Assembly: GCA_964390955.1 (NCBI GenBank)
Contig: CAYMKE010000010.1
Span: 1-26,114, forward strand
Origin: CAYMKE01 sp964390955
GTDB lineage: Bacteria; Bacteroidota; Bacteroidia; Bacteroidales; JBBRXJ01
Direction: 5' to 3'
Length of the DNA: 26,114 nucleotides
Part shown: piece after piece, positions 7,764 through 19,045 of the stretch
How positions within the stretch are numbered: the stretch's first letter is position 1
How the letters are laid out: each line of letters opens with the position of its first letter
Translations under genes and position numbers: made by a program
The notes under the pieces: model-generated
What the model was told of the DNA's origin: nothing
Database searches by the model: none
What the model saw: only the letters and a program-made list of their open reading frames with translations

Positions 7764-7796
7764 AACTTTTCCAAAGTTTTAAACTTTGGAAAAGTT
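7764..7796. repeat. 33-bp perfect palindrome (16-bp arms, 1-nt centre)
   Basis: aacttttccaaagttt (7764-7779) and aaactttggaaaagtt (7781-7796) are exact reverse complements around t7780. It lies about 180 nt downstream of the PorP-family stop codon and between the repeat block and AT-rich sequence. It could fold as a strong hairpin in either direction, but no T-run follows. It may be a terminator-like or REP-like element. The rest of 7797-7972 shows only loose period-9 pyrimidine-rich repeats (ctatacctc, tatatcctt) and no gene. Confidence 0.7.
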
Positions 7797-7972
7797 CATT
7801 TAAAATATCTTCTATACCTCTATATCCTTTATACCTTTCTTTTCCTTTTATAGTATGTACCAAAAAAATGTTCAAATTCACTTAAAATAATTTATAACGT
7901 AAAAATATAAAAATAATTTTGATGCTGATTTGATGATTATGGCTTTTCTTTTTATATAACACGTATCATTCA

Positions 7973-8884
7973 TTATTTGATTTCTTCAAACCTGTACCCG
8001 ATAGATATTTCATGTGAACCTGAACTGTAGCGATTTAAAGAAGACAAGACCAGGTCGTACGAATATCCGAAATAGTATTGTTTTTCATGTATATACCCTA
8101 CTAAAAAAGAAAGGGCGTCTTGTGTCCGGTATGCAATACCGCCCCATACCATATCCTGGTATATTCCTTTCACAGTAAGATTCAATTGCAGGGGAACAGG
8201 ATACATGGCTTTTAAGATCATTGTAGGCTCTATAGACCAGTCTCTGTCGAGATAATAACGATATCCACCACTCAGGAAAAAATGAGATTTCAACCTGTTG
8301 ATTCCGCCTTCGTTATCTTCTTCCTCATCTACAGGTTTATAAGGGATATTTAACTTATTATTCAATAATTGAGCTGTGGATAACCCGACATGATAATTGT
8401 ATGAATACAAATACACACCAATGCTTGCATCTGGCACATATCCGGAATAATTTTGTAAGGGTTCCTCATTCATAAAATCAATTCTTGTCATGTCTATCTT
8501 ATATTGCAAAAATCCGATTGATGCTCCCATGGATAACCTCATTGTTTCATTCAAAGAGAGGTTATATGCATATGAAGCATTAAATCCGCTTCTGCTGGTA
8601 GGGCCGGTATTATCTGTATATATAACCCCTCCCCATCCCATGTCTTCAGATTTATGCGGTCCATATACACTGATGGTACTGGTCAGCGGATGATCCGGTA
8701 TGCCTACATATTGTACCCGTGTATTCATCCTTACCTGGTAATAGTTATGCGTGCCTGCTATGGAAGGATTGACCACAAAACTGTTAAAAATATATTGCGT
8801 ATACAATGGAATTTGCTGGGCTTTACCCTGATACGCAAATGAGAAAACACAAATAAATGCGATGAATATATTTATCTTTTTCAT
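7973..8884 (-). CDS. PorP/SprF family type IX secretion-associated outer-membrane protein
   Basis: 303 residues from the Met at 8882-8884, with a signal peptide (MKKINIFIAFICVFSFAYQG, cleavage near AQQ). The body starts QIPLYTQYIFNSFVVNPSIAG, the hallmark opening of PorP/SprF proteins, and continues as a predicted barrel (YRVRTQ-type strands, MGWGGVIYTDNTGP, DASIGVYLYSYNYHVGLS) ending EISIGYRFEEIK. PorP/SprF proteins are outer-membrane partners needed to deliver or attach T9SS substrates that carry the gliding-type C-terminal domain. The gene starts only 2 nt after the stop of the giant adhesin, so the two are co-transcribed. A longer in-frame start at 9004 would overlap the adhesin by over 100 nt and lacks a leading signal peptide, so I rejected it. 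Confidence 0.93.
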   Translation of the reverse strand: MKKINIFIAFICVFSFAYQGKAQQIPLYTQYIFNSFVVNPSIAGTHNYYQVRMNTRVQYVGIPDHPLTSTISVYGPHKSEDMGWGGVIYTDNTGPTSRSGFNASYAYNLSLNETMRLSMGASIGFLQYKIDMTRIDFMNEEPLQNYSGYVPDASIGVYLYSYNYHVGLSTAQLLNNKLNIPYKPVDEEEDNEGGINRLKSHFFLSGGYRYYLDRDWSIEPTMILKAMYPVPLQLNLTVKGIYQDMVWGGIAYRTQDALSFLVGYIHEKQYYFGYSYDLVLSSLNRYSSGSHEISIGYRFEEIK

Positions 8885-8886
8885 GA

Positions 8887-11800
8887 TTACCTGATTATTG
8901 TTAAAGGTCCTGCAAATTTTTTGACTTGTGTACCGTCGTCTACTGTTATAATATAATAGTATGTTCCAACCGGGATATCTTTTCCGTTCCGCTTGCCATC
9001 CCATTCATTATAATAATCACTTGCCTGGAATATGCGTTCGCCCCACCTGTTAAACACCTGTACTGTCACATCCACCTGGTCTTCCTTTCCAATTTCAATT
9101 TCCCAAAAATCATTATGCCCATCATCATTGGGGCTGAAACCGGATGGAATAAAACCATCCCATCGTTCTACCCAGAATGTGTCTGTTGCCTCACACTGGT
9201 ATTCATTTTTCACTTTCAAGCTTATATGAGTTCCTTCATTTTCTTCCAGCCCACTAAACTCAGCAATTTTTTCATTCTCTTTATTGATTGTTCCATATCT
9301 ATTAATATTATCCCATTCATAACTTATAATTCTTTGCCCTTCATTATAAACAACTCTTTCCAATTCTTTTATTCCGTTACTTACCAGTTGAATTGTGTCC
9401 GGTTCAGGATAGATGGAAATATCGGGATTTAGAAATACATAGGCTTCATCATCATTCGCACAATACAAACTATCATACGCAAGCGCTCTGTAAACAATGT
9501 ATTGATTGAAACTATCACGATGCGGATAGTAATCCTTGCCCGGGAATACATTCAATTTATTATTTGTTCCAATGATTTCTTCACTGGTATGTTCGCTGAA
9601 GTAATTGGTCTGACTGTTAAGGACAAACCATTCTACCGTTGCATTTGAACTCATGTTTAATGTAAAGGTTACACTGTCGCCATAACAAATATCCGCTGTA
9701 TCCGGTTCTTTCATATCTACGTTTATAAAGCTACTATAATTCACAAAAAACGAGGTATCATAGTTGCAGTCATTGATATCGGACATGCCCAATTCATAAG
9801 TCCCGGCTGTTAACCCGGAGACCTCTGAACCTGTTCGTGCAGTAATCCACGAACTATTATCCCATGAATATACAAACGGGGGCGACCCTCCATGGACCGA
9901 ATCAATTTTGATGGCTCCAACATCTGTATGCCCGCTAAGTATACTCAAACAATTTGCAGAATCAATGGATGCAAACACATGTACAGGATCAGGGGCAAAA
10001 ATATAGAATATTGTATCAAAGGCCTTGCCCTGATCATCTTCAACATAAAGCCTGTATTTACCTCCGGACAAACCACTATATCTAAAATGTGAATATGGAG
10101 CTGGATCTGATATTATTCTATCTCTATTTTTATCAATTGTGTCAATAGGTATAAGCACTGTATCATTCTTAACAGTATCAATTTGAACTTCTAAAACCTC
10201 GATTAAATAATAAAAATCAGGGGTTCCATTATTGATTTCAAAATTAAATATTCCTTCATTATTCCTGCATGTATCATGTTCATGAATATTTACAATCACA
10301 TCCAGCAGGTTTTCATATATCCTCTTAGAATCAACAACTTTACACCCTGCTGTATCTTTTACAGCTATGTAATATGTTCCGCCATATAAGGTATCATAAA
10401 GGCTGTCAGCCATGTCCAATGGAGCATATAATGAATCCGGGACATTCAACAGGCTGCTGATGCTTACACTGTCTACATAAAACGTGAGTTCCCCTGAACC
10501 CCCATGTGCGGCAATGCTGTCAATGCTTCCGGGCTGTGTACCGCTTACATTGGATTTCCAGATATGGTCTATGATAATTTGTGGGGGTTGTATAATACTG
10601 AATGTGTCAAATGTCATACATCCATTGGTATCCAATACATATACGGTGTCGTGTATAATTTGTTGCGAAGACGAACCAATACCTGTGATCAACGAGTCAT
10701 AATATATCGCGTTGGTATCTAAATAATACCGGTATTCAGGTGTGCCACCTGACACAATAACTTCTATGGCGCCATTCATATCCCCAAAACATCCTGAAAT
10801 ATCTGTAACCAGTATATTATCAATCTGTAATGAATCCGGCTGCTTGACCTTGACGACCCTGTTAAATTGCGATCCAAAATCATCAATTACCTGTACACTG
10901 TAGTTGCCACCACTCAGATTCGTATAAGTGAATGTTGTATCTGCATTTACAGTATCATAGTTTAAGCCGCCATCAATGGAATAGTGATAAGGTTTAGAAC
11001 CGTTTCTTGGTGTTATGGAAATACTTCCGTTTGAATCACCATAACACGTTACATCTGTTATATTTATATTAACCTGCAATGAAGAAATATAAACGGAGTC
11101 ATTTACTTTACAATCATTGGTGTCTTTCACAAATACATAATACCATCCTTCTTTCAGGCTGTCATACATGGTTCGCGAACTATACAAACTGTCAATATCC
11201 ATATTTATGGTATCAACATAATATGTCAACGGGCCTGATCCACCATATGCTGCAATGGTATCAATACTTCCGAGCGTGTCTCCCCGGATGTCTGTAGTGA
11301 TTATGGTATCCAGTATAATCCTCGGGGGTTGTGTAATATCAGTGGTATCAAATTTTGTACACCCGGCTGTATCTGTAATCATGATAATAATATTTGAATC
11401 AGCATAAAGGTTTGTAAAATACCCTGTATCCTGTACAATCGTATCATATGAATACATCAAATAATATGATAAACTATCCTTGTTTCCGCCATAATCTACA
11501 AATACACTAACAGTACCTGTGTTTTCACCATAGCATGTTTGTACATTATTGGCCTGAATACTGTCAATTTTAAATATAGACGGGGTTGCTATTGTAATGG
11601 TATCTGCTTCATTATTTGTTGCAGGACAACCATTTGTATCCCTGACAGCAGGGATGTATTGTCCGGGTAAAAGTTCTGTAAATAATGAGTCAGCCTGGTA
11701 CAATGTATCTATATCTCCCATAATGGAATACCTGTAAGGTTTAGTACCACCGGATGCATGCACTGTGATTTGCCCGTTATTTTCTCCATAGCACACAACA

Positions 11801-14800
11801 GGTGAAACATCCGTGGAATCTATGATCAATTCGTCAGGATTAATTACAGACAGTGTATCTGTCATAATATAACAATTATTGGAATCAATGACCCGGACAT
11901 GGTAATTGCCCGGAGAAAGGCTGTCAAAGTATCCCTGTGGATTGCTTTCGATCAGGACAGTATCTGCATCAAGAAGCATGTAATTAAATGTGTCGGCCCC
12001 TCCACTTGCCTTAATATTAATGGCTCCATTGTCAAAATCATGGCAAGTAAGACTCTGAACCTCTAATGTATCAATGATTATGGCATCCAGTTCGCGTATC
12101 TTAATTGTATCAGATGTTTTTGTACATCCATTGGCATCAATAATATCAACCAGGTAATCACCACCAGGAAGCCCTGTAAATAATCCTGTGCTATTTGAAG
12201 CAAGTGAATCGGGATTTAATATATAGGTAAGGCTACCTGTTCCCCCGGAAGCATTAATATCAATAATACCGGATGAATCGTTTGCACACAGATAATCAGT
12301 ATATGTTAATGAATCAATGGATATGGAATCGGGTTGAATGACTTCTATTGAGGCTGTTCCGGTACAACCTAATGCATCGGTTACAGTAACAGTATAGCTG
12401 CCTGCGCATAATTTAACAGAATCATTATCCGGAACAACGGGGTCGCTCCAATTATAATCCACATAAGGCTTCGTACCTCCCGTTACAGTAACAATGGCTT
12501 CTGCATCACAGGTCTCATAACAACTGGTCCGTATTCCCATTGGTACCTGGTAATATGTAGATGCGCAGCCTGCAGAAGGTTGTTTAATGGTTTTATTGAT
12601 TGGCCCTGATTTATAAACAACAGAAGCATATTCTCCTCCGGCAGTTGAATCGGAAAATTCAATGGTAGCATGTACAAGTTCACCTATGGAAGGAGGTGTT
12701 GAATTCCAGCAATCGCTAACCATCACACTCCATCCGCCTTGCGAAGGATTCATGTCATATAATTTAGACCAGTCGCCTGTTGCAGCAAATACTCCTGACA
12801 ACGGGGCGGATTCATTACAAATATCAAGCGTGTCATCTATTCCTTTCTCAGTTGTGAATATAAGGCTGTCAGCATCTGTTCCTGCATTGCATAATCCGAT
12901 AGAGCCATTTTCCATTGGTGACCGTTTTAAATCAACGATGGTCATTCCATCAGGAGCTACAAGAAAATAACCCAGGTCCTGGATAATATCATGATTGGAT
13001 GTTGTAAATGAGACACTTATTTTCGTATTGGCACCAATGATAAAAGGAGATGTTGAACCAATAGACACGTCTAATGCTTCGGGAAGATACAATGTCATTG
13101 AATCGGTGACCACACCACACGCGCCTATGCCATCAGCATCAAGATATAAAGTAACAGAATCACCAGTCATATCAACCGGCCCGGGCGTATATACCGGATC
13201 AATAATACCATTATCATCAAATGTCCCGTCCCCTGAAGAACGCCATGTAATATTGGAATACCCTGTTGCATTGGCGTTGGTTATTTGGACTGTTGAACCA
13301 TAACAGATACTGGTATCCGGGCCTGCTTCTGAGACAGGAGCAGACGTTATGGTTAATGTCATCGTATGAATGGCTTCATCACAATTTGTATAACCCACTG
13401 CATGCAATGAAAGATCAACAGTACCATTTGCTATATCAGAAGAACCAGGATTATATGTTGGTATAAGGGTATTAGCATCCGTAAATGAGCCGTCTCCTGC
13501 TGTTGTCCAATAAACAGACATTTGGTTTGAAGCAATTGCTCTGCCCACTGGTATTATATAATTTTCATTTTCACAAATCGATGTATCACCACCCGTGTTT
13601 GCAGTAGGAGCATCAATAATAATTAAATCCATTTGATCCGATGCAGGATCACATGAAGAAGCACCGTTAGCTGTAATTGTAAGGGTTACCGTGTTCCCTA
13701 TATCACCTGAAGCAGGGGAATATGTTGGAGATAATGTACCTGAACCTGATAAAGTACCTGTTCCATTGTGTGACCAGTTTATCGAAGCATAATTATCTGC
13801 TGTAGCAGTAGTAATGATATAATCCTTATCCACACAAGTAGAATCATCTATTCCGGCATCGGCAGAGGGTGCCTGTACAACACTAATATCCATATCATCA
13901 GTTGCAGGATTACAATTAGCTAACCCATTTACTTGTAAAGTTAATGTAACGGTAGCGCCTTCATCTCCTGATGCAGGTGTGTATGTAGGAGTTAATGTAC
14001 CTGCATTGGTTAAATTTCCGTTTCCATTATGTGACCAGACTAATGAAGAGTAATTAGAAGCTGAAGCACCACTAATGGTATATGCCTTATCAATACATGT
14101 TGAATCATCACTTCCGGCATTAGCTATAGGAGCAGGGACAACTTCCAGGTCCATCCCATCTGCAGCGAGTGGACATGAAGACAATCCATTCGCGGTTAAT
14201 GTTAATGTGACTGTATTTCCTTCATCTCCAGCGCCAGGAGTGTAAGTAGGTGTTAACGTGTTAGCATTCGTTAGATTGCCATTTCCATTGTGTATCCAGA
14301 CAAGTGAAGAATAATTTGTAGCTGATGCTCCGCTAATCGTATAGGCCTCATTGATACAAGTAGAGTCGTTGTTATCGGCATCAGCAGTTGGCCCGGGAAC
14401 AACGTCAAGGTTCATATCATCGGTTGCTGCATCACAATTGGTATGTCCGTTCACCTGTAATGTCAATGTAATGGTATTGCCTTCATCTCCAACACCAGGG
14501 GTGTAAGTAGGTGTAAGAGTATTTTCATTGGTGAGATTTCCAGCTCCATTATGCGACCATTGCAATGAAACATAATTGGTTGCCGAGGCAGTGCTGACTG
14601 TAAAGGGGTCACCCGAACAGGTTGAATCATTTATACCTGCATCAACTGTGGGTACGGGAACTACTTCAATATCCATATCATCGGTCACAGGGTTACAATT
14701 CGTTAACCCGTTTACCTGTAATGTTAGTGTAACTGTAGTTCCTTCATCTCCAACACCAGGAGTATATGTAGGTGTTAATGTACCGGTATTGGTTAAGTTG

Positions 14801-17800
14801 CCGTTGCCATTATGTGTCCAGTTAAGAGATGAATAATTTGAAGCTGAAGCACCACTTATAGTATATGCTTTGTCAATACAGGTTGAATCATCGCTTCCTG
14901 CATCGGCTGCAGGAGCAGAAACAACTTCCAGACTCATATCATCAGAAGCAGGTGGACATGTAGACAATCCATTTGCATTTAATGTTAAAGTAACCGTATT
15001 TCCTTCGTCTCCTGCTCCCGGAGTGTATGTAGGTGTTAACGTATTAACATCCGTCAGGTTACCATTTCCATTATGTGTCCAGTTAAGCGATGAGTAATTG
15101 GTTGCTGTGGCTCCACTGACTGTATACGCTTCATTGATACATGTTGAGTCATCACTTCCGGCATTGGTTGTTGGGCCGGGTACTACTTCTAAATCCATGT
15201 TATCTGTTACTGCATTACAATTGGTATAACCATTTACCTGTAATGTCAATGTAATGGTATTGCCTTCATCTCCAACACCAGGGGTGTACGTGGGGGTCAG
15301 GGTGTTTTGATTGGCAAGGTTTCCGTTGCCATTATGTGACCATTGCAATGAAATATAATTGGTTGCAGAGGCGGTGCTGACTGTAAAAGGGTCACTGATA
15401 CATGTTGAATCATTATCTCCGGCATTGGCTGTTGGTGCAGGGGATATTTCCAGGTCCATATCATCTGTATCAGGATTGCACGAAGTCAATCCATTTGCCG
15501 TTAATGTTAGTGTAACAGTAGTACCTTCGTCTCCAACACCTGGGGTATATGTGGGCGTTAAAGTATTTGCATTTGTTAAATTACCATTGCCATTGTGTGT
15601 CCAGTTAAGTGATGAATAATTGGTTGCTGAGGCTCCACTGACTGTATACGCTTCATTGATACATGTTGAATCATCACTTCCGGCATTGGCTGTTGGGCCG
15701 GCTACTACTTCTAAATCCATGTTATCTGTTACTGCATTACAATTGGTGTAACCATTTACCTGCAATGTCAATGTAATGGTATTGCCTTCATCTCCAACGC
15801 CAGGGGTGTACGTGGGGGTCAGGGTGTTTTGATTGGCAAGGTTTCCGTTGCCATNNNNNNNNNNNNNNNNNNNNNNNNNNNNNNNNNNNNNNNNNNNNNN
15901 NNNNNNNNNNNNNNNNNNNNNNNNNNNNNNNNNNNNNNNNNNNNNNNNNNNNNNTGGTGTAACCATTTACCTGCAATGTCAATGTAATGGTATTGCCTTC
16001 ATCTCCAACACCAGGGGTGTACGTGGGGGTCAGGGTGTTTTGATTGGCAAGGTTTCCGTTGCCATTATGTGACCATTGCAATGAAATATAATTGGTTGCA
16101 GAGGCGGTGCTGACTGTAAAAGGGTCACTGATACATGTTGAATCATTATCTCCGGCATTGGCTGTTGGTGCAGGGGATATTTCCAGGTCCATATCATCTG
16201 TATCAGGATTGCACGAAGTCAATCCATTTGCCGTTAATGTTAGTGTAACAGTAGTACCTTCGTCTCCAACACCTGGGGTATATGTGGGCGTTAAAGTATT
16301 TGCATTTGTTAAATTACCATTGCCATTATGTGTCCAGTTAATTGATGAATAATTGGTTGCAGAGGTTCCGCTGACTGTATATGCTTTGTCAATACAGGTT
16401 GAATCATCACTTCCGGCATTGGTTGTTGGGCCGGGTACTACTTCTAAATCCATGTTATCTGTTACTGCATTACAATTGGTATAACCATTTACCTGTAATG
16501 TCAATGTAATGGTATTGCCTTCATCTCCAACACCAGGGGTGTACGTAGGTGTCAGGGTATTTTGGTTGGCAAGGTTTCCATTGCCATTATGTGTCCAGTT
16601 AATTGATGAATAATTGGTTGCAGAGGCTCCGCTGACAGTGTATGCTTTGTCAATACAGGTAGAATCATTATTCCCGGCATTGGCTGTTGGCAATGGTGCA
16701 ATATCAAGATTCATATTGTCTTGAATAGAATCGCATCCGATGTTACCATAGCCGGTTAATGTAAGAGTCACTGTTGCTCCGCTTTCAGCAGGGGCGGGTG
16801 TATACGTGGGTGATAAAGTATTGGCATTGGTCAAATTTCCTGTTCCATTATGTCTCCAAAGAACAGAGGATACATTACCAGCTGATGCAGTACTCACAGT
16901 ATACGCTTTATCAACGCATGTTGAGTCGTCTGTGCCCGCGTCAACGGAAGGAGCCTGGGTGATGGTTAATGTCATACTGTTGCTTGCTGTATCACACAAG
17001 GTACTGCCTGCAGCTTTTAGTGTTAATGTAACCGAGCCATTGGTTATGTCAGTAGGGCCTGGTGTGTAGGTGGGATGCAATACATTGGCATCATCAAATG
17101 TTCCATCGCCTCCGCCATTAGACCATATCAAATAACTGGCATTGGATGTATCAGAAGGGCCTATATAATAATTGCCATCACTGCAAATGGTTGTATCGGG
17201 GCCGGCATCTGCCGTTGGTTTGGGAATCATGGCAATGGTAACACTGTCTTCTTCCTGGGTACACAAGCTGTCGTCACGTACCCATACAGGATATGTTCCG
17301 GGGGCCAGGTTAGTAAACAGGCTGTCGGCCTGGTAACCTGCATCTTCGCTGGTAATGGAATATTCAAATTCATTACAACATCCTCCATTGGCATGTATGG
17401 TGAGTGTTCCATTGTTTTCGCTTTCACATGCATCGGTATGGTCAGAGGCATCAAAAGTAATTTCATCCGGCCCGTTATAAGCAAAACCGTCTTCATAAAG
17501 AATGCCTGAAGAAACAACACAATTATTTCTATCGGTAACTGTACAGTTGTATAATCCTCTTGACAGGCCCGCTGCCACTTTAGTAGTCTGTCCGTCGCTC
17601 CATTTATAACCATAAGAAGTAGTGCCTCCAACAGGCATAGCTTCTAATTGGGCATCACTTCCATCGTAACACCTCAATTCTTTTTTTACAGAAATACTGA
17701 GTTGAAGTGAGTCGGGTTCATAAATAGTGAATGAAGTATCTGATGTACATGAACTGATATCCGTAACCGTTACATTATATGTGCCGCCTGTGAGCCCGGT

Positions 17801-18547
17801 TTGATCTTCATCATTATCAGAAAGGCCTGATCCGTCATCTGTTGACCATTCGTACGAATATCCTCCGGCACCTCCTGCTGCTGTAATATCAAGACTGCCG
17901 TCCGAATCATTATAACAGTCTAGTGAATCTTTACTTCCTGGTTCAAGTGTAATGGTAATAGCAGTGGGTCCGTCTATGGTATAGGGCCCGTCTGAAATCG
18001 GGCCGCATTCATTGGCATCATCTAATTCCACGCTGTACTGGTTTCCTATAGGCAATCCTGTGAATTCAGCACTATCACTGGATACAATGGTATCAATGGG
18101 AGTACCTGCATCAGAAAGAATATAGGTATAAGGTATTGTTCCGCCGGCAGCTACGGCTATGATCCTGCCATCATCTGAGCCACTGCAGGTAAGATCAAAA
18201 GTTTTTATTGTATCTATAGATAATTCTTCTGGTGCTTCTATATTGTCATTTTTTGATTTCCATCCAGCGCCATTTAATTCTTCAACAACGATCCAATAAT
18301 TACCTGATGATAAACCTGTATATGTATAAACAGTATCCGGAACTGTATCCTTTGCAAGGGTTGAAAAAGTATAAATATAAGGAGCTGTACCACCTGATAC
18401 ATAAACAACAAATTCTCCATTGCTTGTTCCGTTACAGGATACATCCTTTGTAACCACAGAATCTATTTGTAGCTGAGAAAAACTGTCACCTGCAAAAATG
18501 AGATTCAATACAAAGAATGAGATTATATAAGGTATTATTTTTTTCAT
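8887..18547 (-). CDS. Giant T9SS-secreted surface adhesin with SprB repeats, Ig/PKD-like array, P-domain-like module and gliding-motility C-terminal domain
   Basis: One gene interrupted by a 100-N gap (15855-15954); the visible sequence encodes 3,186 residues. Order: signal peptide (MKKIIPYIISFFVLNLIFAG); about 5 SprB-type modules (CNG-x-NGE, VSGGTAPYIYTF, GLSSGNYWIVV); about 16 copies of an 87-aa repeat (NAGSDDSTCI, WTHNGNGNL, LTPTYTPGVGDEG, a second Cys near NGYTNC); a P-domain-like module (about 12650-13025); about 11 further SprB-like modules; a PKD-like region; and the gliding-motility-associated C-terminal domain (about 8890-9170: FIPSGFSPNDDGHNDFWEI, FNRWGERIF, VGTYYYIITVDDG, ending PLTIIR), the type IX sorting signal. 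Reading frames on the two sides of the gap differ as written; a true gap divisible by 3 restores one frame. A role in adhesion or surface motility is inferred from the architecture and the PorP/SprF neighbour. Confidence 0.93.
8890..9170 (-). other. Gliding-motility-associated C-terminal domain (type IX sorting signal)
   Basis: The last 90 or so residues of the giant protein match the CHU_C-type domain (TIGR04131-like): FIPSGFSPNDDGHNDFW, then VTVQVFNRWGERIFQ, YNEWDGKRNGKDIPVGTYYY and a final KKFAGPLTIIR. In this family the domain directs export through the T9SS and needs a PorP/SprF partner, which is encoded immediately downstream. Confidence 0.9.
12650..13025 (-). other. P-domain-like module within the giant adhesin
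   Basis: The segment runs from ISVSFTTSNHDIIQDLGYFL to HATIEFSD and includes LVAPDGMTIVDL, ESAPLSGVFAATGDWSKL and GGWSVMVSDCWN. This order (DL...L.AP.G, then F.G...GDW, then GGW.L.V.D, then G.L..A.I.F) is that of the proprotein-convertase P/Homo B jelly-roll domain. It separates the Ig/PKD-like array from the second SprB block. A non-catalytic binding or stabilising role is inferred, since no protease domain is present. Confidence 0.6.
13090..17216 (-). repeat. Array of about 16 Ig/PKD-like 87-aa repeats in the adhesin
   Basis: Each 261-nt unit encodes a (D/N)DSTC or DTSIC motif, a NY.S..W..NG.G.L core, NTLTPTYTPG-GDEG, LTLQVNG or LTANG with a second Cys, and a linker ending near VVPAPTA. 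The outermost units at both ends are diverged (DTTIC, DTSIC), whereas the central ones around the gap are nearly identical at DNA level. About 110 bp flanking the gap on each side (15744-15854 and 15955-16065) differ at about one base. The two Cys per unit could form a disulfide. The repeats resemble Ig- or PKD-like domains common in Bacteroidota surface proteins. Confidence 0.85.
15855..15954. other. Assembly gap (100 N placeholder) in the repeat array
   Basis: Exactly 100 Ns, a conventional scaffold placeholder. Both flanks are the same 110-bp repeat segment, so the assembler stopped inside near-identical units. Joining the last visible codon on one side (NGYT plus the first base of the next Asn) to the first on the other (the last two bases of Asn before GNGNL) at normal unit spacing needs 150 nt. 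That also restores one reading frame. Larger values of 150 plus multiples of 261 are possible. Confidence 0.9.
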
Positions 18548-18554
18548 TGCAATA

Positions 18555-18893
18555 TTATTTTTTCAATTTTTTATTTGATAAGACCCTTATTTTGTCTTTA
18601 AATATCATTTTGTTTTTATGATCTCTAACAACAATCCAATACTTTTCAGAAGGTTTCAGATTGTTAAAAACAGCAACACGTTTGGTTGTTGTTTTTTGTT
18701 CTGTGGTTGATAACGTGTATTCAAATGGAGGCACCCCATTTTCAACAAAAATGTGTATTTCACCATTTGATAATTCTTTATCTGCATGTTTAACCACCAC
18801 CTCCTTAACCGAAAGCGTATCTTGTGCCATCAAATACATTAAGCCGCTATACACAAAAGCTATAAGCACCATCATCCATTTTTTCCTCTTCAT
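18555..18893 (-). CDS. Small exported protein consisting of a single SprB-like module
   Basis: 112 residues with a basic N-terminus and a hydrophobic signal (MKRKKWMMVLIAFVYSGLMY, cleavage near AQD). The mature part is one SprB-like module: VKEVVVKHADKELSNGEIHI, then FVENGVPPFEYTLS, VFNNLKPSEKYWIVVRD and a short basic tail (LSNKKLKK). The pattern parallels the first module of the giant adhesin (NGEFVVYVSGGTAPYIYTF, then GLSSGNYWIVV). It lacks the conserved Cys, and there is no C-terminal sorting domain. It ends 7 nt before the adhesin start and is therefore probably translated from the same mRNA. It could be a periplasmic helper or a relic of a split repeat; its function is unknown. Confidence 0.7.
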   Translation of the reverse strand: MKRKKWMMVLIAFVYSGLMYLMAQDTLSVKEVVVKHADKELSNGEIHIFVENGVPPFEYTLSTTEQKTTTKRVAVFNNLKPSEKYWIVVRDHKNKMIFKDKIRVLSNKKLKK

Positions 18894-18983
18894 ACTATAG
18901 TATTTTATTAATTAATACGGGAGCTTACTATATTAGGTTGCATTTTTTTACAAATTAATGCATAGATATATTCTAAGATATAT

Positions 18984-18991
18984 CAAATATA
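18984..18991 (-). promoter_or_regulatory. Possible -7 box (TATATTTG) for the adhesin operon
   Basis: Minus-strand TATATTTG matches TAnnTTTG and lies about 90 nt upstream of the start of the 112-aa gene, in an AT-rich 152-bp spacer. No clear TTTG -33 element is seen. A weaker TTAATTTG lies nearer the gene at 18951-18958. Confidence 0.35.
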
Positions 18992-19045
18992 ATAAAAATA
19001 AATGAAAATAAAAATAAAAAGTATCTGGAATCCAATGGTTTGTTC

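Noticed and set aside
8885..9004. Longer start for the PorP/SprF gene (40 extra codons)
   Set aside because: The extension overlaps the end of the adhesin in another frame, lacks a signal peptide at its start, and the Met at 8884 gives a normal signal peptide and a 2-nt operon spacing.
8926..9432. 168-codon plus-strand frame
   Set aside because: It is antisense to the gliding-motility C-terminal domain and has no recognisable protein features.
15788..15966. Two overlapping minus-strand genes meeting at the N-gap, suggesting a split adhesin
   Set aside because: The frame change arises only because 100 Ns is not a multiple of 3; the repeat-based gap estimate of 150 nt joins them into one gene.
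14576..16352. Several recurrent open frames of 75-86 codons on the plus strand
   Set aside because: They are antisense shadows of the 87-aa repeat array, and their regular spacing simply follows the 261-nt unit. The coding strand has a clear protein family.
17075..17509. 144-codon plus-strand frame
   Set aside because: It is antisense to SprB-like modules of the adhesin, and its Ile/Gly/Cys-rich composition is what the reverse complement of such modules gives.
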